NCBI RefSeq assembly: GCF_949628265.1 | Contig: NC_088788.1 | Span: 35,884,335 to 35,948,334, forward strand | Length of the DNA: 64,000 nt | Direction: 5' to 3' | Origin: Cloeon dipterum | Lineage: Eukaryota > Arthropoda > Insecta > Ephemeroptera > Baetidae | Shown: positions 20,401 to 34,800 of the stretch, one piece after another | How the letters are laid out: each line of letters starts with the position of its first letter | Numbering within the stretch: the first letter of the stretch is position 1 | Program-made: the position numbers and the translations under genes | Notes under the pieces: generated by a model | What the model was told of the DNA's origin: nothing | Databases searched by the model: none | The model's input: only the letters and a program-made list of their open reading frames with translations

Positions 20401-23400
20401 GTTTTTTTCACGTCGCCAACAACATGTGTTTTTCCCATTCGATTGTGAGTAAATTACATTATTTAATTAATTGACTACCGCTACTGAATACTAATTTAAC
20501 AAGCAGCGTTACTTTGTAGCTAACATTATCCTCTATTATTTTTTTTCTTTCGGTATCTAGTTAATTAGCTGAGCAATTTGCACTCGTGGATGGTAATTAA
20601 CGCGGATTGCGCAAATATATGACATTCAACTAAAATTTTTACTTTTTCCTGCTGTGTGTTTTTGCCATTATAATTTACAGCGTCTTGCATTAAATTTCAC
20701 GCACTTCTTGCCTTTCTGGATGCGGGTACCGAAATTTATGTCTCGCCATTAAAATCTTCACTGCTAGCCTACTCTTGGCTGTCCATTTTTTTCCGCAAGA
20801 TCAAATTAGTGTTTCATGGTCAGACGCGAACAACACGCTTTTCGCTGCCGCTATTAATTAAACTCTTTTTGCTCGCACACGGCTGGACACATTTTTTCGG
20901 CTCAGGTGCTGCCGGAAGACTTAAAGAGAGAATTTTATGTTTGAGATACATAAGTTGATTTTAGTGCCCGAATTTTGTAGCTTACAGAACCAGAATTCTG
21001 AACGAAATAATCAGGCTGCTTTTCATCACTGCACGGCAAGGGGCATAATTAAAACTTAATTAACAATTAATACCAAACGAGCACGCGCACAAGCAGACAA
21101 TATTAGGTTTAATTGCAGGCGCGAGTCAGCGTGTTTTTATTTATTTATTGATCCCAATCTCTCTCCGGCGCATCTTCTGCGGTGTTTATTAATTTTGCTT
21201 TCTAACGACTCGAGCAATTAATCATGGCTCCCTTTCCCTTGCCAGGGAGGCTTCGGCATCACGCACATAATACGAAAATAATCCTCTGCAGCCACAAACC
21301 ATTATGCTTAATATCTGGCCTTTCCATCTCACACAAACACGGTGTACTCGGAATCCAATGAAAATGATTATGTTGCCGCTGGTGGCGATGGCATTAAAAC
21401 ATTTTTATTTGCATTTGTGCGTCCCACGACTAGTCACGCTACCTCTATCTCCATCTATTTGCACCTGTCCAAATTTTCCATTCACAAAACCGCATTCGTT
21501 TTCAAATCTGCTGCCAAACCGAACACTTGAAAAGAAATTCTAGCAACTTGGCCTTGTTCAATTTTTATTTGACACGTGTAAGATTGTGTTCCGTGTTAAA
21601 AAATTGTATGTACTCGGAGGCAGAAGCAGACGACGCATTAATAATGTTTTAACTAGCGAAAAATTTAAAAGTTTTTATTGAGTTGTAGGGCGAGTGATTA
21701 AATTTAATGGCTGAGCGTGCTGTACACCGTCTCTCGTGTTTCCATTCCGCCCTATGCTCGATAATTGGCAGTCATTACCTAGAAACCCTCATCGTTGAGA
21801 ACCTGATTTTTACCTGGAGTGTCCCATTGAGACGGGCAAAAAGATGCATTCAGGAATACATATATTGATTCGACTCTACGGCAAGGCAATTATTTCTAAT
21901 TGTAGCACTGACCCATTAATTAAACAAAACTGAAATTGGCCGCAGTTAATGACAAAAACACACCTTGGTCTTGGAGCCACCAATGGCACCGGGTCGGATC
22001 GAGCCCGTTTCGTAGAATCTGGTCAGAATCTTGGACACGCAGCCGTGGGACACGAGCAGCTGTCGTGAGATGTCGCACGGCCGGACGCCGAGGAGGGCCA
22101 GCTCCACTATTCGGCGTCGGACGCAGTCTGGCAGCGGACGTCCGTTGACGAACACTCCGCCTAACTGGTTCACTCCGGCTTGGCCTGAAAAACAGCAAAC
22201 CGTCAGTTCCACGGAAATGAGCAAATTTCTATGCGAATTGTGGGGCTTATGAATTTTGTTTTACTGCTGCGAGGCTGAAACAGCTGCTGATCTTTCTTTT
22301 TACCATTTTTCGGATATTTTTTATATAAAAAATCTTTTTCGACGATTCTACGGCGACTGGCGATTGAGCACATCAAAAGAAAGCATATTAAGTAGCTGGA
22401 TTAGGCCTGAAATCGCAGCGGGAGTGCCTTTAAATTAAATTTATTAAGAAAATATACTGTGGTTCCATCTGTTGGAGGCTTCGAACACTAAGGGCTTATA
22501 AAAATGGTATATACTTATTAGTTTTTAAACGTTGAAAGATAAATTTTTTGGCATCTCTTACTATGGTAAATTTTTCCCGAAAGTGTATAGATTTTTTTAA
22601 TTCTATTAAAAGTGGCCACCCATTTGAATCAGTGCAGAATTAAAGTTTTATGGCCACGACCGCCAGCGTATTAAGTGCCACGAAAAGCGCAATAACAATA
22701 GTTTAGCGTGCTATGTGCACAATAAAAGCAATATGCATAGAGACGGAGAAGGAAAAAAGATAACATTTCAATCAAGCGCTCGAATTGCCTCGAAAGGTGG
22801 CCAATAAAGATTTTATCGGGCGAGCTCTCAATAAATTTCAGAGCCATATCGCCGCGGCGATTAACTTCTCTTCACGGTGGTTTATGATCGCGCCTACAGC
22901 GCTGAAAGAGAGCAAAACACTCAGTCCGCAGTCGTAAATCCGACGCACTTAAGGCAAATTAATTCATCAAAAGTTCTTTAATCCTAATAAAAAATTCGAC
23001 CGAATTTAATATTGAATCTTTTGTTTACATTGTTTTCCTGATTATAGACATAGCGCCTTGTGATTTGCACACATTTGTCGAACAAAACGCGAGCAATTTT
23101 TATGAAAAATCGCGCGGCGTGGTGTCGGCGCGTGTATAATTATAGCACCGAAAGTGCAGGCGGCCGAAAGCGGCGAGACCCGATTTGTGTCGAGCATCTC
23201 ATTAAATTTAATTATATAAACAGTGAACACGACCGAGGAGGAGCAAAAGTGACAAGAGTGAACACCAGAAGTGAAAGAATAGCATGAGGGAAAAATTATA
23301 TAGCTCGTTTGCACCGAAGTGTTATTATAATTTAGAGCCAACAAACAAATTGCAGCCTGCAGCCCTCGTTTCGAAAAAATCCGGGACCAAACTATTTGTT

Positions 23401-26400
23401 TTCGCACGTAATAATGCGCTAATTTATATTGTTCGCACCACTTAGCGATCGGACTGGAGGCGCTCTTCGGCAATTAGCGAAAAGCCAGCATTTCGAGGCG
23501 GAAGAGGAAAAAATGTGTCTGCTTAATAGGTAATTTGATTTATCAGCCGTCAGACTCATGAAGCATTTCAAATTTATTACACACAGCTCTCTCGGGTCGG
23601 TGCGCCGCCGCGCACGTGATTTATAAGTCGATTTTCCGCACCCAGCCAGCGGCTCTCCGATTTCGAAGCGCGCGGTGTTTTGAAACAGGTGTCGGCCTAA
23701 TTGAAATCAGCGCATCCATCAACCGCAGACAAGCGGACAAACAAAATTTGAATCGCAAAATCGTTACACGCTTCTGACGTGCCATCAGAAATTCAAATTG
23801 GAGAAACTGCGCGGTCGGTGCGTGTGCACGTGTTTGCCAAATTCGCTTCTTCGCAGCGTTCGCCGAGTGACCTCCCGTTCTGGTTATAAAAAAAACGAAA
23901 ATCCTAAGCCACGCATTTACTCGGAAGGAATGAAGGTGGAATAATAAATATCAATAACAGATTATGGTAAAAAAGGAAAAGGCGATGATCAAAATTAGAA
24001 TTTGGCTTTGCAAGCCAAAAATTTAGAACATTTTGCTTTGGTACGCAAACAGGAGCAAGAAACAGTTAAAATGCTCGAAAATTTTAATTTTTTTCGCTTG
24101 ATTTGCGAATTAATAGAGAAAATTACCAAAATTGTGAAATAAATCGTGGTCTTACAGTATGGAGACAATTCTTGATCAGCGTGCAAACTTTTGAGCCGAC
24201 AATTTATGCGGCTACCTGGGAAATTTATAGCATTTTCCTCATTTTAAGTAAATCTGCAAAGCCTCACACATAAAATAAAAAAGGTTGTTGGGCTAATCAG
24301 GAAACACATGTCATGTCTGGTCAGGTTTGCCTAAAAGTGTTAAAGTAAGCGCTGTCATCTACTCGCAAATTACGGTGTCTCTCACTTTTACACTTTGTGA
24401 TCGGCCGGCCGCGTCTTCCTATGAAAACCGCACCAAACAAATAATTTTATAATACGCGCGGCCGGGCGGGCAACAAAAATGCTCTGCTTCTTTTACATTT
24501 TTATTGCCGGCGGACTGGAGGAAATGGAAGCAGGCTCGCGAGATATCACAGCGGACGGTGGCGGCCGCGGGCAATTGGGCCCCGACGAGTCTTAATTCAC
24601 CTGCGCGCCGCTGCCGTATTTTTCGCCGGCGAAATATCATTTTAACTACTTTTTGTCCGGCATTCTTCTGCACCGTCCACCAAAAGTTATGGCATCACGT
24701 GCGTGTGTTATTAAATTCTAAACACTCTCTTCTGATGCTTATCTTGATTTGGAAATAATTTGTTTGAACACACAGACGCACACAAATTATTTCACATCCT
24801 GTCTTGTGGCACGCTCTCTATTTCTGCATGCAACTCGTCGAGCCTTCAGACCTTTCAATCATTCATTATGATGTTTGAAATTAGGCTAATTTCTCCATAA
24901 AATGACCTACGTGGAAAGGTCAAAATGGTCGAATTAAGCCATTCACGGCGGACCTCAATTTTAGCGACAACGTTTTAAGTGGTTCATGAATTTCAATGCA
25001 TGCGTGCGGAGCTCGATGATTAAAATTATGGACTGCTAATTATAGCTTGGGAGGAAAAGACCCTTTCCGAGTGTAAATAAAATTATGATAATCTCGACTA
25101 TTTCCCAAAATGAAATTAATTTAAATACCAGATTGGTCGGGAGTTTCTTCACTCGAACGCATCGTCAGCGATGTAATTATCGATTGTTAAGATTCCAGCG
25201 TGCAGGAAGGAAAAGGCCGATCCATCTTTTAGGGAAGTGCATGGCAGGTGAAAAAAATGCGGAGGAATCCAATGAATCGAGAGGGAAGGACATGTTAACC
25301 GCAATTGAAATAATAACGGCAGTGAATTCCATCCCATCGCGGCTCGTGCAATTATTTCCTCGGAGGTTAAATCCACTGGGTTAATAAAACAAACAGCTCC
25401 CGCGAGACACGTGCTCGCGTTTGTATGATTATTTGTCATTAGTGCGCGCGGGGTGCTGTCGACCGCAGTCGTTTGTTTGCGCTTCTTTGACTCAAATTGG
25501 CCCCTGCGCGACTCGATAATGACTATCATGCGCGCGTCGCAAACCATTGTTTTGCCGGCATCGCGGCAAAAATTGGTGTTATTGATTCCGAGATTAATTT
25601 TCGTATACCTGCCTGGCGTTGATCGCCCTGCGGAAATTCTATTTCTCTGAAACGCAGTTTATTGTCCGAAAAAGCGTAACCATAAAACAGCCCAGCTTGA
25701 TACTTTTTGAATACAATGTCACAATCTTGGCAGGCATGAAAACGAATTTCCATCTCCGGGCCAGGTCGTTGAATTTTACGACCGAAAATGTGGTTTAATT
25801 GAGCTGAATATGTAATTCGATTATTCATTTAAATACATTTACATGCTAATGTGTCAATAAAATGTTTATTAGAAGATAATAAGAGGGAGCGAACGGGTTA
25901 TTGGACGAGGCCGGTGCGCGAAATAATGTTGCCGTCTCCTCCGGCGGTGCCTCTGCCACGCGGCTGATTGGAAATTTTAACTCTCGCAATTGCTCCATTT
26001 GGTTAATCGAATCCATCTACGATTGTTATCGGCTTAGCGATAGTTTTATGGATCATACATGAATTTTGATGAGCTTAAATCACCGAGCCGAAATTAAATT
26101 GCAAAAGTGTTGATTGGCGAATGTAAATTAAGATTATTTAATGCGTACTAAATCGTTCTTGTGCTTCACTTTTCAGCCGTTTATTTTCCCTCATTAATGA
26201 TCGCTATCTGCCGCAACTGTTCATCCAGATAAAAAATCTAAATACACAAATTTCCTGCAATTAAAAATTAGTCTTTGGTGTTTCCTCCTTGGCTTTTCCG
26301 GTGACACACGCGCCGAAGAAACAAACAATGGCACGCTTTTCTTTGCTCGCAATGTGTCATCTCGCGATCGTAATCTTTCTTACAAGAGTGCATCGGCCCA

Positions 26401-29400
26401 CTTCACCTTTTTACAACGCGCTCGCCTTCGGCCTTTCCTAGCTGCATGCTCGCGTCGCGTGACGCGTACATTTGAATGTCGGTGCGTGTACCGAAAACGG
26501 GCAGATGCGCCTTTCTGACTGGAAACTTCGGGGATCGGCTTCGCCTGAGCTGCCCACAGGGGCCACGGGTGGTCCTTGTTGCGAGACGTGACGGCTCGAT
26601 GAGTACCAGCGTTTTGCGCGCGGGTGACAGCTTTTTGACATGATAATCGCCACTAATGCGACCGCAAAACCGACAAGTCTCGTAATTGGTCATGAGACGA
26701 GTTATTCTCGTTAAATTGTAGCGGGACCAAGTCTTAATCGGTACCTATTCTTTGAATTATTAGAAATTAAATAGTGTTTTTGAACCTCTGCTCAGCCGGG
26801 TCCCAATAACAGAGTCCTCAGAGGAGCTTGGAGTCAATCGTGGCCATCTTTTCGCCATAATCCTCCTCTTTGATTGAAACGCCAGAAAACTACTGGAAAG
26901 GTGCGAAAACCAGCAAGTGGCTTCTACCCGCCAGTTGAGCTATTCAAGCATTTCCTGTCACTATACATTTGCCATCTCTAACTTTGCTTAGAATTCCTAA
27001 CAACGGGCTAGTCGGAATCAACGCGATATTACTTTTGGATCTGGATTGCATTTCCATAAAAGAATAAACCCACTCTTGGTCCAGCTCGTCAGGTATTTTT
27101 ATATGCATAAACATTTTTGAAACTGTTCAGAGTGTAATGAAATTTTCCGAGAACAAAGCAGCCGCACTTTTTGCCCTTGAAGAGAGGCACATGTTTGAAA
27201 AGAGTGACGAACAACTTTCTGAAAGGAATTTCAAAAATGAACTCGAGCTCTTGGGGGTTTTCTTCTTAGCAGAATCCGTTTCATTACGGTCCCTGTCATT
27301 TCACTGGAGAATTGAAAGGAGAGAGAGAGCGATCTGATATGATTTTTATTGATGGAAGTAAAGCGACGCCAACTTGTCAGAGAATTAATTAGCATTCTTC
27401 GGGCCGCTGTTTTATGGGCATCGCTCGCTCATTTTCATCAACCAGCAAATAATTACAAACCACTCAATTAAACCCGACAAAGACGCGGCGGCTGTCCCGT
27501 GGTAATTTCAAAGCAGCACTTCCCGTCAAAATACATCTCCGAGTCGGCATTAAAAATGGCGGCGCTCGCCCGGGTAATGACGGGGCCAATAAAATTATGC
27601 TAATGCCAGCCTAGGTGGCTTAGACTGCGAAATAAAAACAGCCTATAAATTATTAGAGGCGCACTCGAGGTCCGCGTGCGAGTGTCCTTCCTGATAATGA
27701 GTGCGGACCAGACTTTTCGCGATTGGGCCGCGCGCGAGTAGTCGGCCTTGGCGGCTTTTCGGCTGGCCGGCACGCGTCTCTGCCAGAGATTGATGGTCCG
27801 ATTTTGGTCGCCTCGTGCCCACCTGCCCGATTAATCCGCCGAATATTGGCCATTGGGTCGCCCAATTGGCGATGGCGCATTCCATGCGTGTGCCGCTTTC
27901 GCGAAAACGAGTCTTACGCCGCCGCCGCCACCGCCGCATCGAATTTTAACGGACGTGTAGATCTTTTCCTCGATAACGTACGTGATCAAGAGGCAAAAAA
28001 TTCTGCGCTTCAAGCTGAATTATTGGACTGGCAATGGCGCACTTAAAAGAGCCAACGTGTTTGTGTTTGCGATTTGAACTCAAAAGGCGTTTTTTTTCAT
28101 GATCGATGCGCGCTTTAATTCGAGTTAATTGGCAATTTATCGCGCTCATACAGTGCTCAACCTTCGGTCAGGATTTTTCCACTCTTTTACCTGCCAGACA
28201 AGACGATCTCCAGACTGTTTTTTATACGGAAATATAGCACAATTTTAACACAGCTAACATGAATGGAAAATGAATTTAAATGAGAAAATTTTGTAGGGAG
28301 TGGAGTAGAAAAACATTTTTCTACCCTTAAACTAATCATTATTTTAAGTGAGATGGACAATTTTATTTGAGCAGATTTAATTTCAAACAACCTCGAAACT
28401 TTGCCTTACCGGTTCGATATGTGTGAAATCATTTTGTACATTACTACCCTGCTCTACCTAAATTCAAAACACGAGTGTTAAATTTATAAATTCGAGATAG
28501 AAAATGATAAAAAAATCGATACGATTTAAAATTTAGCTCAGGAGATGAAATTATGGCCATTAGGGGTTGAGGGGTGGAGGGTGAGCACCCCAAAACCTAA
28601 GTAGCTCACCAGGGGGAATCAAGCCCAGTTTTTGCATTTCTGACGCTTAGAACCAGAGATTTGGCGCTGACAAAATTTGGAAAATTCCGAAAAAAATGTG
28701 TTTTTCCAAATTAAAATGGAATTTCTCGAAAACTAAACCTAATGCCCCCTTGAAATTTTAACACGAGTTCACACGTACCCTGAGACCACTTTTGAGGTCG
28801 CTTCGGATTTTTTTGGATTTCAAAATCCAAAAGAGAGCCGGAAATTTTCGAAAATGAGCTTTTGTGACCTCAGATTTAGTGTTCATTTGATCAGGCTTGA
28901 CATTAACTTTTAAATAGCATCAAGTCATTCTCGAAACTCGCCAAAAATGTCTTTTAAATTCGCAAAAACGAAAATTTGAGCTAAGAATAATCGATGGTGT
29001 TTTCCTGTCAGAGTTTCCTTGTGAGCCGCAAGCTAACTTTGTAATTTTATGAGGCAATTGACTTCTAAAACAATTAAACAAATCGAACTTTCTCTTTTGC
29101 TACGCGCGTTGCGATTTGTACATTTGTAAATATATGTACAGTTTGACACCAGCGACACGCACGTTGAGAGCATGTAACATATTATAAGAAAAAGAAACGA
29201 GATCAAACGAGATTGACTTGTCTGCGCGAGCACGAGCATCGCTCGCTTTTATCGAGGTAAACAAACAAGCCGAGCATAATTGCGCCGGTACGTTTTGCAT
29301 AGCGCGCGAGATTGTGCCGGAAAATGAGCGTAGACGCGGATGGATGGATGCTGCGTGAAAAAGATTATTTGCCTGTGTGTGGCGCACGGGGCCGAGAGGG

Positions 29401-31763
29401 AGGTGTGCGTGAGATCACGCTAAGCCCGTCACGAGTCACGGAATTGAGTTGTTTTATGTACGTATGCGCTGGCTCGCTCTCGGACCCCGTGTTTGCATAC
29501 TGTACCACTTTGCTCAGCGCTCACGTCAGATGTCTATCATCTCCACAGCGCATGTCATTCAAAACACAATAAAACTGTAGTGGAATTTGTTAAACTGAAA
29601 ATGAATTAATACCCGCAGCGGAGCGAGTGTTCTCTCCGATGTGCTCGTAAAATGGCATAAAGCTGCACACACGACATCACTCCTCGCAGGCACGCCGTTT
29701 TCACGCAATTTATTCCGCGAGCGCACTCTTAGATGTTGTGATATGGTGCATAAATTAGAGGCGCCCAAATTTGCATTTTGCTCTTGAATAATCTCAATTT
29801 TTCTTCTGACTTTATTGCTTACTATATGCATAGTTTTTTCAGGCAAATTCTTAAATAGCTCTAATGCAATTAATAAACTCAGGGCCAACCAGCTCTTATT
29901 TATACATAAAATATGCGAGCGAAGGACTCTGATAAAAACATCTATAGACTTTAAATTTTTCACTGAAACGAATTTGTACCTGAAAAGATTTTCCGCTTGG
30001 TCCCCATATCGCGTCCACAAGCCACGCACTTAAGTGTTAAGTTTGTTTGCCGAGCAATTCGCGACTCATGAGTCTATTGCTCTGAGCGCAGGCTTATCTG
30101 CCGAAGAGAAATGCGCGAGTGTGTCTTGCCGCGTGATTAGTAGAGTTATTTCTTGCCTTTTCAATCAATCTGCTTCTCGGTTATGGTTATATTTGGACCA
30201 GAACCTGCCAAGAGTGGCATGAAACGGCTGCGGCTGCGTCTGATAAGATAAAGTGGCCGCGCTTCAAGTAGCTATCCGCCGTCGCAGAGTCCAATGTTGA
30301 CGAAAGTCGCCTCATCATGTGCCGAAAATCAGCAAGAAATGTGTGGACAACCGAAGGATCATGCTGGAATTTCTCGAGTGCTCCCGTATGATAAGACGGA
30401 CGTGACACCGTGATTGTTACAATATGCCAATCGCAAATTTGAATACATCATAATTGATTAAATCGAGTAGTCCATGTCTATAGATTGCGATATTGCACTT
30501 CATCTTGAAAACTATTTCAAAATCCTTTTTTAAAGATTTTTACAGTGGCTTCGTTGGGCAACAAACGACCGTGTTCAATTTGAGGAGTTAATTTATTTGC
30601 GTGTGTGTTTATTGGCGTCAGTAGCACCCATGTAATTTTATCTGGAGAAAGAGTAAATAAGCTATTGCACCACGAATCAGAAGAGAAGCGCGTTCAGGGA
30701 GGTCTGATTGATTGCACGTTCGAGCTCTCGAGTGAGCGAACGTCAAGATTGCCCGCACGTGAGATGTTTCAATTACCGCGGCGAGCAATTGCTTGTCACG
30801 TGACTCGTATTTATTGTGACTATCAATGTTTACCACTTGAGAAGAAAGATCTGTTAATTGGCGAAAGCAGAAGGGTGGAAATTTTGTAATTCCTGGATGT
30901 TGGTTGTTTTGAAGCCAAAGCGTGACGCCAATAACCTCAAAGTCTATTCGCGAAAAAAGACACGAAGCGGTGGAAAACCTTTGACCTTTTGGTTTGGAAA
31001 GGTAAATATTGTGCAATTTGTTGCGATTAATTTTATGGTTATTGTGGAAACTTTAAACCGTTGGAGCTGTAGATGGTGATTAATTTAATTAGCTAGCCGC
31101 TATGCAGAAATGAAAATACTGTGGAAAAGCAAAGTGGCATAAAAATGTTCGCCTTAATAGCGTTCTGCGCGCAAATTCTTCTTTCGCAATTGCTGAATGT
31201 CAGGTATTTCTTTCAATTAAGAAACCCGCTAAGAGAGGTAATTAAAACGAATGCTGATTAAAGCGTGCAATCTGGACCGCCGGATGAAAGCCGAGTAATC
31301 TTTGGCTGCTTTTGCCCCTTATTTCAAGGCGCGCGTGTGCACGCAATGGGTGGTCCCGTCTTTTGCGCGGACCAGCATGAAATCTGTAGTGATATGTAAT
31401 ACAACTGACCGCAAAGTGTAACCTGCCAACGTGAATAATTTACTCGCGCGCGCAGCTCAAACATGCTCTTTTATTTATTCGCACGCGGAATTAATTATTG
31501 TATCTAAGTGGAGCAATAATAATTATAATATCTAATGTGAGCGAATGATAATTTTTCTGCATGCGTGGCTGGTCGAAAGAAAAATTGCGTGCGTCGTCCA
31601 GCAAAAAATCATGGCTATAAATTTCGACTGACAGAAATGCAAATTTACAAGTAATAAACATGTTTGAAATGGCTTCTAACTTTTTGTAAAACTGTTTTCG
31701 ATAAGCAATAAAGTAAAAAATGATATAATTCGGCTGAAATTAAATCTTACCTGTGTGCGGCAT
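14466..31763 (-). CDS. Poxn: Pox neuro, paired-domain transcription factor (303 aa)
   Basis: Nuclear DNA-binding regulator; in Drosophila, Poxn specifies poly-innervated (taste) sense organs and brain and limb structures. Coding exons: 31763-31751 (MPHTG, phase 1), 22184-21964, 18226-17962, 14878-14466, total 912 nt with matching phases. The paired domain spans residues 5-133: [40 protein letters not shown] and [19 protein letters not shown], then [22 protein letters not shown] and [14 protein letters not shown]. There is no homeodomain, as expected for Pox neuro. The MPHTG start and the QVATPTVV junction match Drosophila Poxn. The tail is Ala/Pro-rich, with NPYSIEELL at 248-256. At 303 residues it is shorter than fly Poxn (about 425). 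Introns are 9.6, 3.7 and 3.1 kb. Confidence 0.96.
15310..16095. repeat. Repeat family B cluster in the last Poxn intron
   Basis: Plus-oriented blocks ('cctcccatagatagccaatgg' type) near 15370-15540 face a minus-oriented block at 15600-15790 ('ctatctaggggaggttgag'). The sequence continuing to 16095 resembles 51990-52325 ('ctaaaatttacagccctat' against 'ctaaaatcaacagccctac'). A run of ten G lies near 15631-15640. This is non-coding repeat material, not exons. Confidence 0.6.
17477..17875 (+). repeat. Repeat family B, single arm
   Basis: It starts at 'ggtgtgttttgaattccctc' and ends after 'cgttcgactcgtctcttcct' and 'ccccatccctttcaacccc'. It matches the left half of the inverted-repeat copy at 40754-41707. 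It lies in Poxn intron 3, close to the third coding exon. Confidence 0.6.
24055..24190 (-). repeat. Repeat family A, short form
   Basis: Minus-oriented copy inside Poxn intron 1. It has 'gtgaaataaatcgtg' followed by 'tatggagacaattcttgatc', the degenerate form of the 'aggagacagtgcttgattag' motif seen at 53255-53420 and elsewhere. Confidence 0.45.
26785..26965 (+). repeat. Dispersed repeat family C
   Basis: The block contains 'gaggagcttggagtcaatcg', 'tggccatcttttcgcc', 'gattgaaacgccag' and 'accagcaagtggc'. It matches 61325-61545 in the PSMA5 intron in the same order and 48762-48930 in reverse. The length of about 200 bp suggests a SINE or MITE. I found no A/B box or tail that decides it. Confidence 0.55.
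28535..28990 (-). repeat. Repeat family B, minus-oriented arm
   Basis: It begins with 'gatgaaattatggccattag' and 'gaggggtggagggtgagcac', then 'cagtttttgcatttctgac'. This is the same order as at 55065-55290 and 56388-56762. It lies in Poxn intron 1. Confidence 0.6.
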
Positions 31764-31855
31764 GTTGTGAGGGTAATCAAGACGGGCAGGCTGCCGAGCT
31801 GGGGCTTGAACCTGCAGTGGAGAGCCGGGCAATGCGAGCAACAGCAGCAGCAAAT
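31764..31855 (-). promoter_or_regulatory. Poxn: 5' UTR segment of Poxn with likely upstream acceptor
   Basis: On the minus strand a 'tctatcttacag' acceptor ends at 31856, followed by 92 bases of GC-rich leader and the ATG at 31763. This suggests the coding start lies in the second transcribed exon. The ATG context is CAACATG. A second possible acceptor ('ccactgcag') lies within the leader, so the exact boundary is uncertain. Confidence 0.4.
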
Positions 31856-31859
31856 CTGT

Positions 31860-34800
31860 AAGATAGACGCGCGAGCAGAATTCATTAATCGGCGGGCAGA
31901 GAGCAGAGTGCAGGAATAAAGAACGCGCAGACTAACAGCTCGGCCGCAGTTGTCATTAAATATCGCTTATCTCGCTCTAAATGAATGGTGGAGCCACACG
32001 CGTCGATTTCAAAATATTGACGCTCGCTGCGAGCGAATAACGCGTAAAAAAGGACGGTGAAACACTTAATGCACTTATCACGAGGCAAGTGCCTCCTAAT
32101 TAATCTCACCATACCGTCCCGATCAGTTATTAGCTGGAATTAAGAGCAGGATTAATAGTTTTTTTTTTATTTCTTTATAACAAAAACTCAGCGAGATTGA
32201 TTGTCTTACCCTTGTACTTATGTAATCTAATCGTTAAAAAGTCTAGGGAAATTTTAAATGTTCAAACTGACGGTCAAGAATATATCAAGATAAGTAGGAA
32301 AGTCTTTCTAATCAACTTAATATTTCAATGACATTTTTTATCGCTAATTTTTTACAACAAAATCTATGGAACCTCCTTCTATTATTCTTTGAAGGACCGG
32401 AACCGAACAGTATAAAATATTTATAAATTTTTCCTATTGCCTGGAGAGCAAAAATCACGGCGAAAAATTATCGACGCCTCCCAACGATTAGATAATTGTC
32501 TAATAGGGTTTTGACAATTACGGTGTCTATAATTTAACAGCTCCGCATTAAGCACGCCAAATGAGAGAAAAATTTATCCAGGAGCGTTAAAGAGTGTCGG
32601 GTCCAATCATCCCCAGCACAATCTTTGGCATCTCGGCGTTGGATCGAATAATGGAACGCGCGGCGTGCACCTCGCAGGCATCACTTAATTTTTTCTTAAT
32701 CGGCACCTTGGGTTTTTCTTTGAAGTGCCGATGAGGCAGCGTGTAGAGTGAGTGAAGAAATCATGCGAGCATGCAGCAGCAGCAGCAGCATCCGCAGCAT
32801 CCAGCGCCGAAAAAACACACAGTTTGTCGTAAAATATCTCAATTAAAGCACGCTTCATTTTGTCGTAATTAAACGGCATTAAGTTGTTTATTCCTCTAAT
32901 GGCACGAGCGTTCACGGAATCGGGAAAAATGCCCGTTTAATTACGATCGGCAGCAGTCGGAGGCGGAAATTGAGATTAATTAGGCGAAAATTTGTAAGAG
33001 CGTTGTAAAGAGAACCGCCGAATCAGACCAAATTAATCTAACTGGAACGCGTTACCTTTGATGTCGGGTCTTTTGGTACACAAAACAGCGGCACCACACT
33101 CGTTTTATTGCCTTGAAATATTCGCTGCCCTCGATGAGCGCGGCCCGTCCGGCGACTAAAATAATAAAACGAAAGGTATACCGTGGAAATTAACGAGAAC
33201 TAACCACCGCCACGGGAGAAGGAAGAACTGTAATATGGTTAAAGCAACCGTTTCTAATTTAATCAGCTGTCAAATCTATCAAAGCTCATTGGCGCGAAAT
33301 TAAATTTCTAATTGTAACAAAGCGAGGCAAAAGGTTCGAACGATCGACGATCGAATTTTAATTAAAATTTAGCATTTATTTTTTTTCAATCGATGAATTA
33401 CGTGAAGGCTTTGTAATTTTTTAAACTCAGTTGGGTCGGAGGGGAATTAAACTTCACGGAAGCACTTAGTGCAGCTAATTTTAGAAAATATCGAGTTCGG
33501 GAAAGCGGATTTTTTCCGATAATGAATGGGCAGGCCGCACGCGCTTTTGCCAAGCCACCGCGGGAGCAACAGCGAGCCACCGGTAATTACGCGGGCGTGC
33601 GATAAAACAACAACCCCGCGCGCGCGAGACGACTAATTATACGCGCGGAGGGCATAAAGGGGCGTTTGAAAAATAGCACCTGATACGCGATCTGCAGCAC
33701 GAGGGGTTGCACGCGCGCACTCTCGAGTTAAACTCGCGGGGCCAGTGAGCTCCGCGGCCGCTTTGCTACTTTTATTGGATGCTGCGCTTGCTCTCATGAC
33801 TCTCGTCGCCTGCTATAAATAATTCATCACACCGGTTGTTTTTGCACAAAAGGTGTGATGCCCGTCGTAAAACGATTAAAATTATCGCACCCTGACCGCA
33901 ATAAAGCGTAATTTTTTGTGCAACCCTCGAGCGAACGGGCTCTCTAGTTTTATATGGCCGAGACTTATTTTCGGTTTGTCAGGTGCGCCTGCAGATATTA
34001 CACTATTTACACGAGAAAAGTAAGTTGCAAACAAGGTGTGAGCGGGCCGAGTGATATGCAAATTTTCCACTTAACGCAGAGCAAATAAAGCAGCAATATC
34101 TCGCCGAAATTGAGTGCCATTTTTTCAGGTCGTTCAATAACATATATATCGTGTTTAAAACTGCCTCCTGGCAAATCAGTGGCAATCTCGAAACCCCGAA
34201 TCGTTATTTTTTACGGTTTTTTTAAATCGGATAATCAGTCTAAATTATGGAAAAAGTTAAAAATTTCCCAGGTTACCGTTTCAATTTTTTTGAGAATCGG
34301 CATATCAAGCAGTGAGCATTGTCTCCTTATGTAAAACCACATTTTATTTCACAATTCAGGGAATTTTTCTCAAAATTTGCAAACCTTTGGATGAATTGCG
34401 ACGAAAAATCATTATTCGAGAACTTTAGCAAAATCTGAAATTAAACCGTTCCTCTGTTCTGATTTCGTTAGTATTGCTAAATTTCACACAAAATAAACCA
34501 CTTGCTATGGTCAACAATGTAAAACGTTCTCTATTGTCGGCGTGTTAATTTGTACAAAACTTTCTATCTGACCAGGCAAAAGGTATCGTTTCTGTGTCTC
34601 GATGCTGCGCCTGCGATAAGCGCGGTGTGTTGTGCGCTTTATGTTCTGTGGAGAACGGGCCTCTCTCTAATTACAGGTTAAAAGTTATTGCCGCGTAAAA
34701 GCATGTAATGCCCCCCGCATTCTGAACGCAATCACCTTTCGCGCGCGCTCGCGTCATTTTATCACAATATTGGCATCGCGCGAACCGAAAACGCGGCGGC

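Larger units (their letters stand above)
22190..31745 (-). other. Poxn intron 1, possible enhancer territory
   Basis: 9.6 kb without a supportable exon on either strand. It holds AT-rich blocks with many TAATTA-type homeodomain core sites and CpG-rich patches (about 24370-24620 and 26400-26600), plus one copy each of repeat families A, B and C. Long introns of developmental regulators often carry enhancers; that reading is inference. Confidence 0.35.

Noticed and set aside
23042-23473. Minus-strand 143-residue frame in Poxn intron 1
   Set aside because: No recognisable motif, no splice context, and AT-rich low-complexity make-up.
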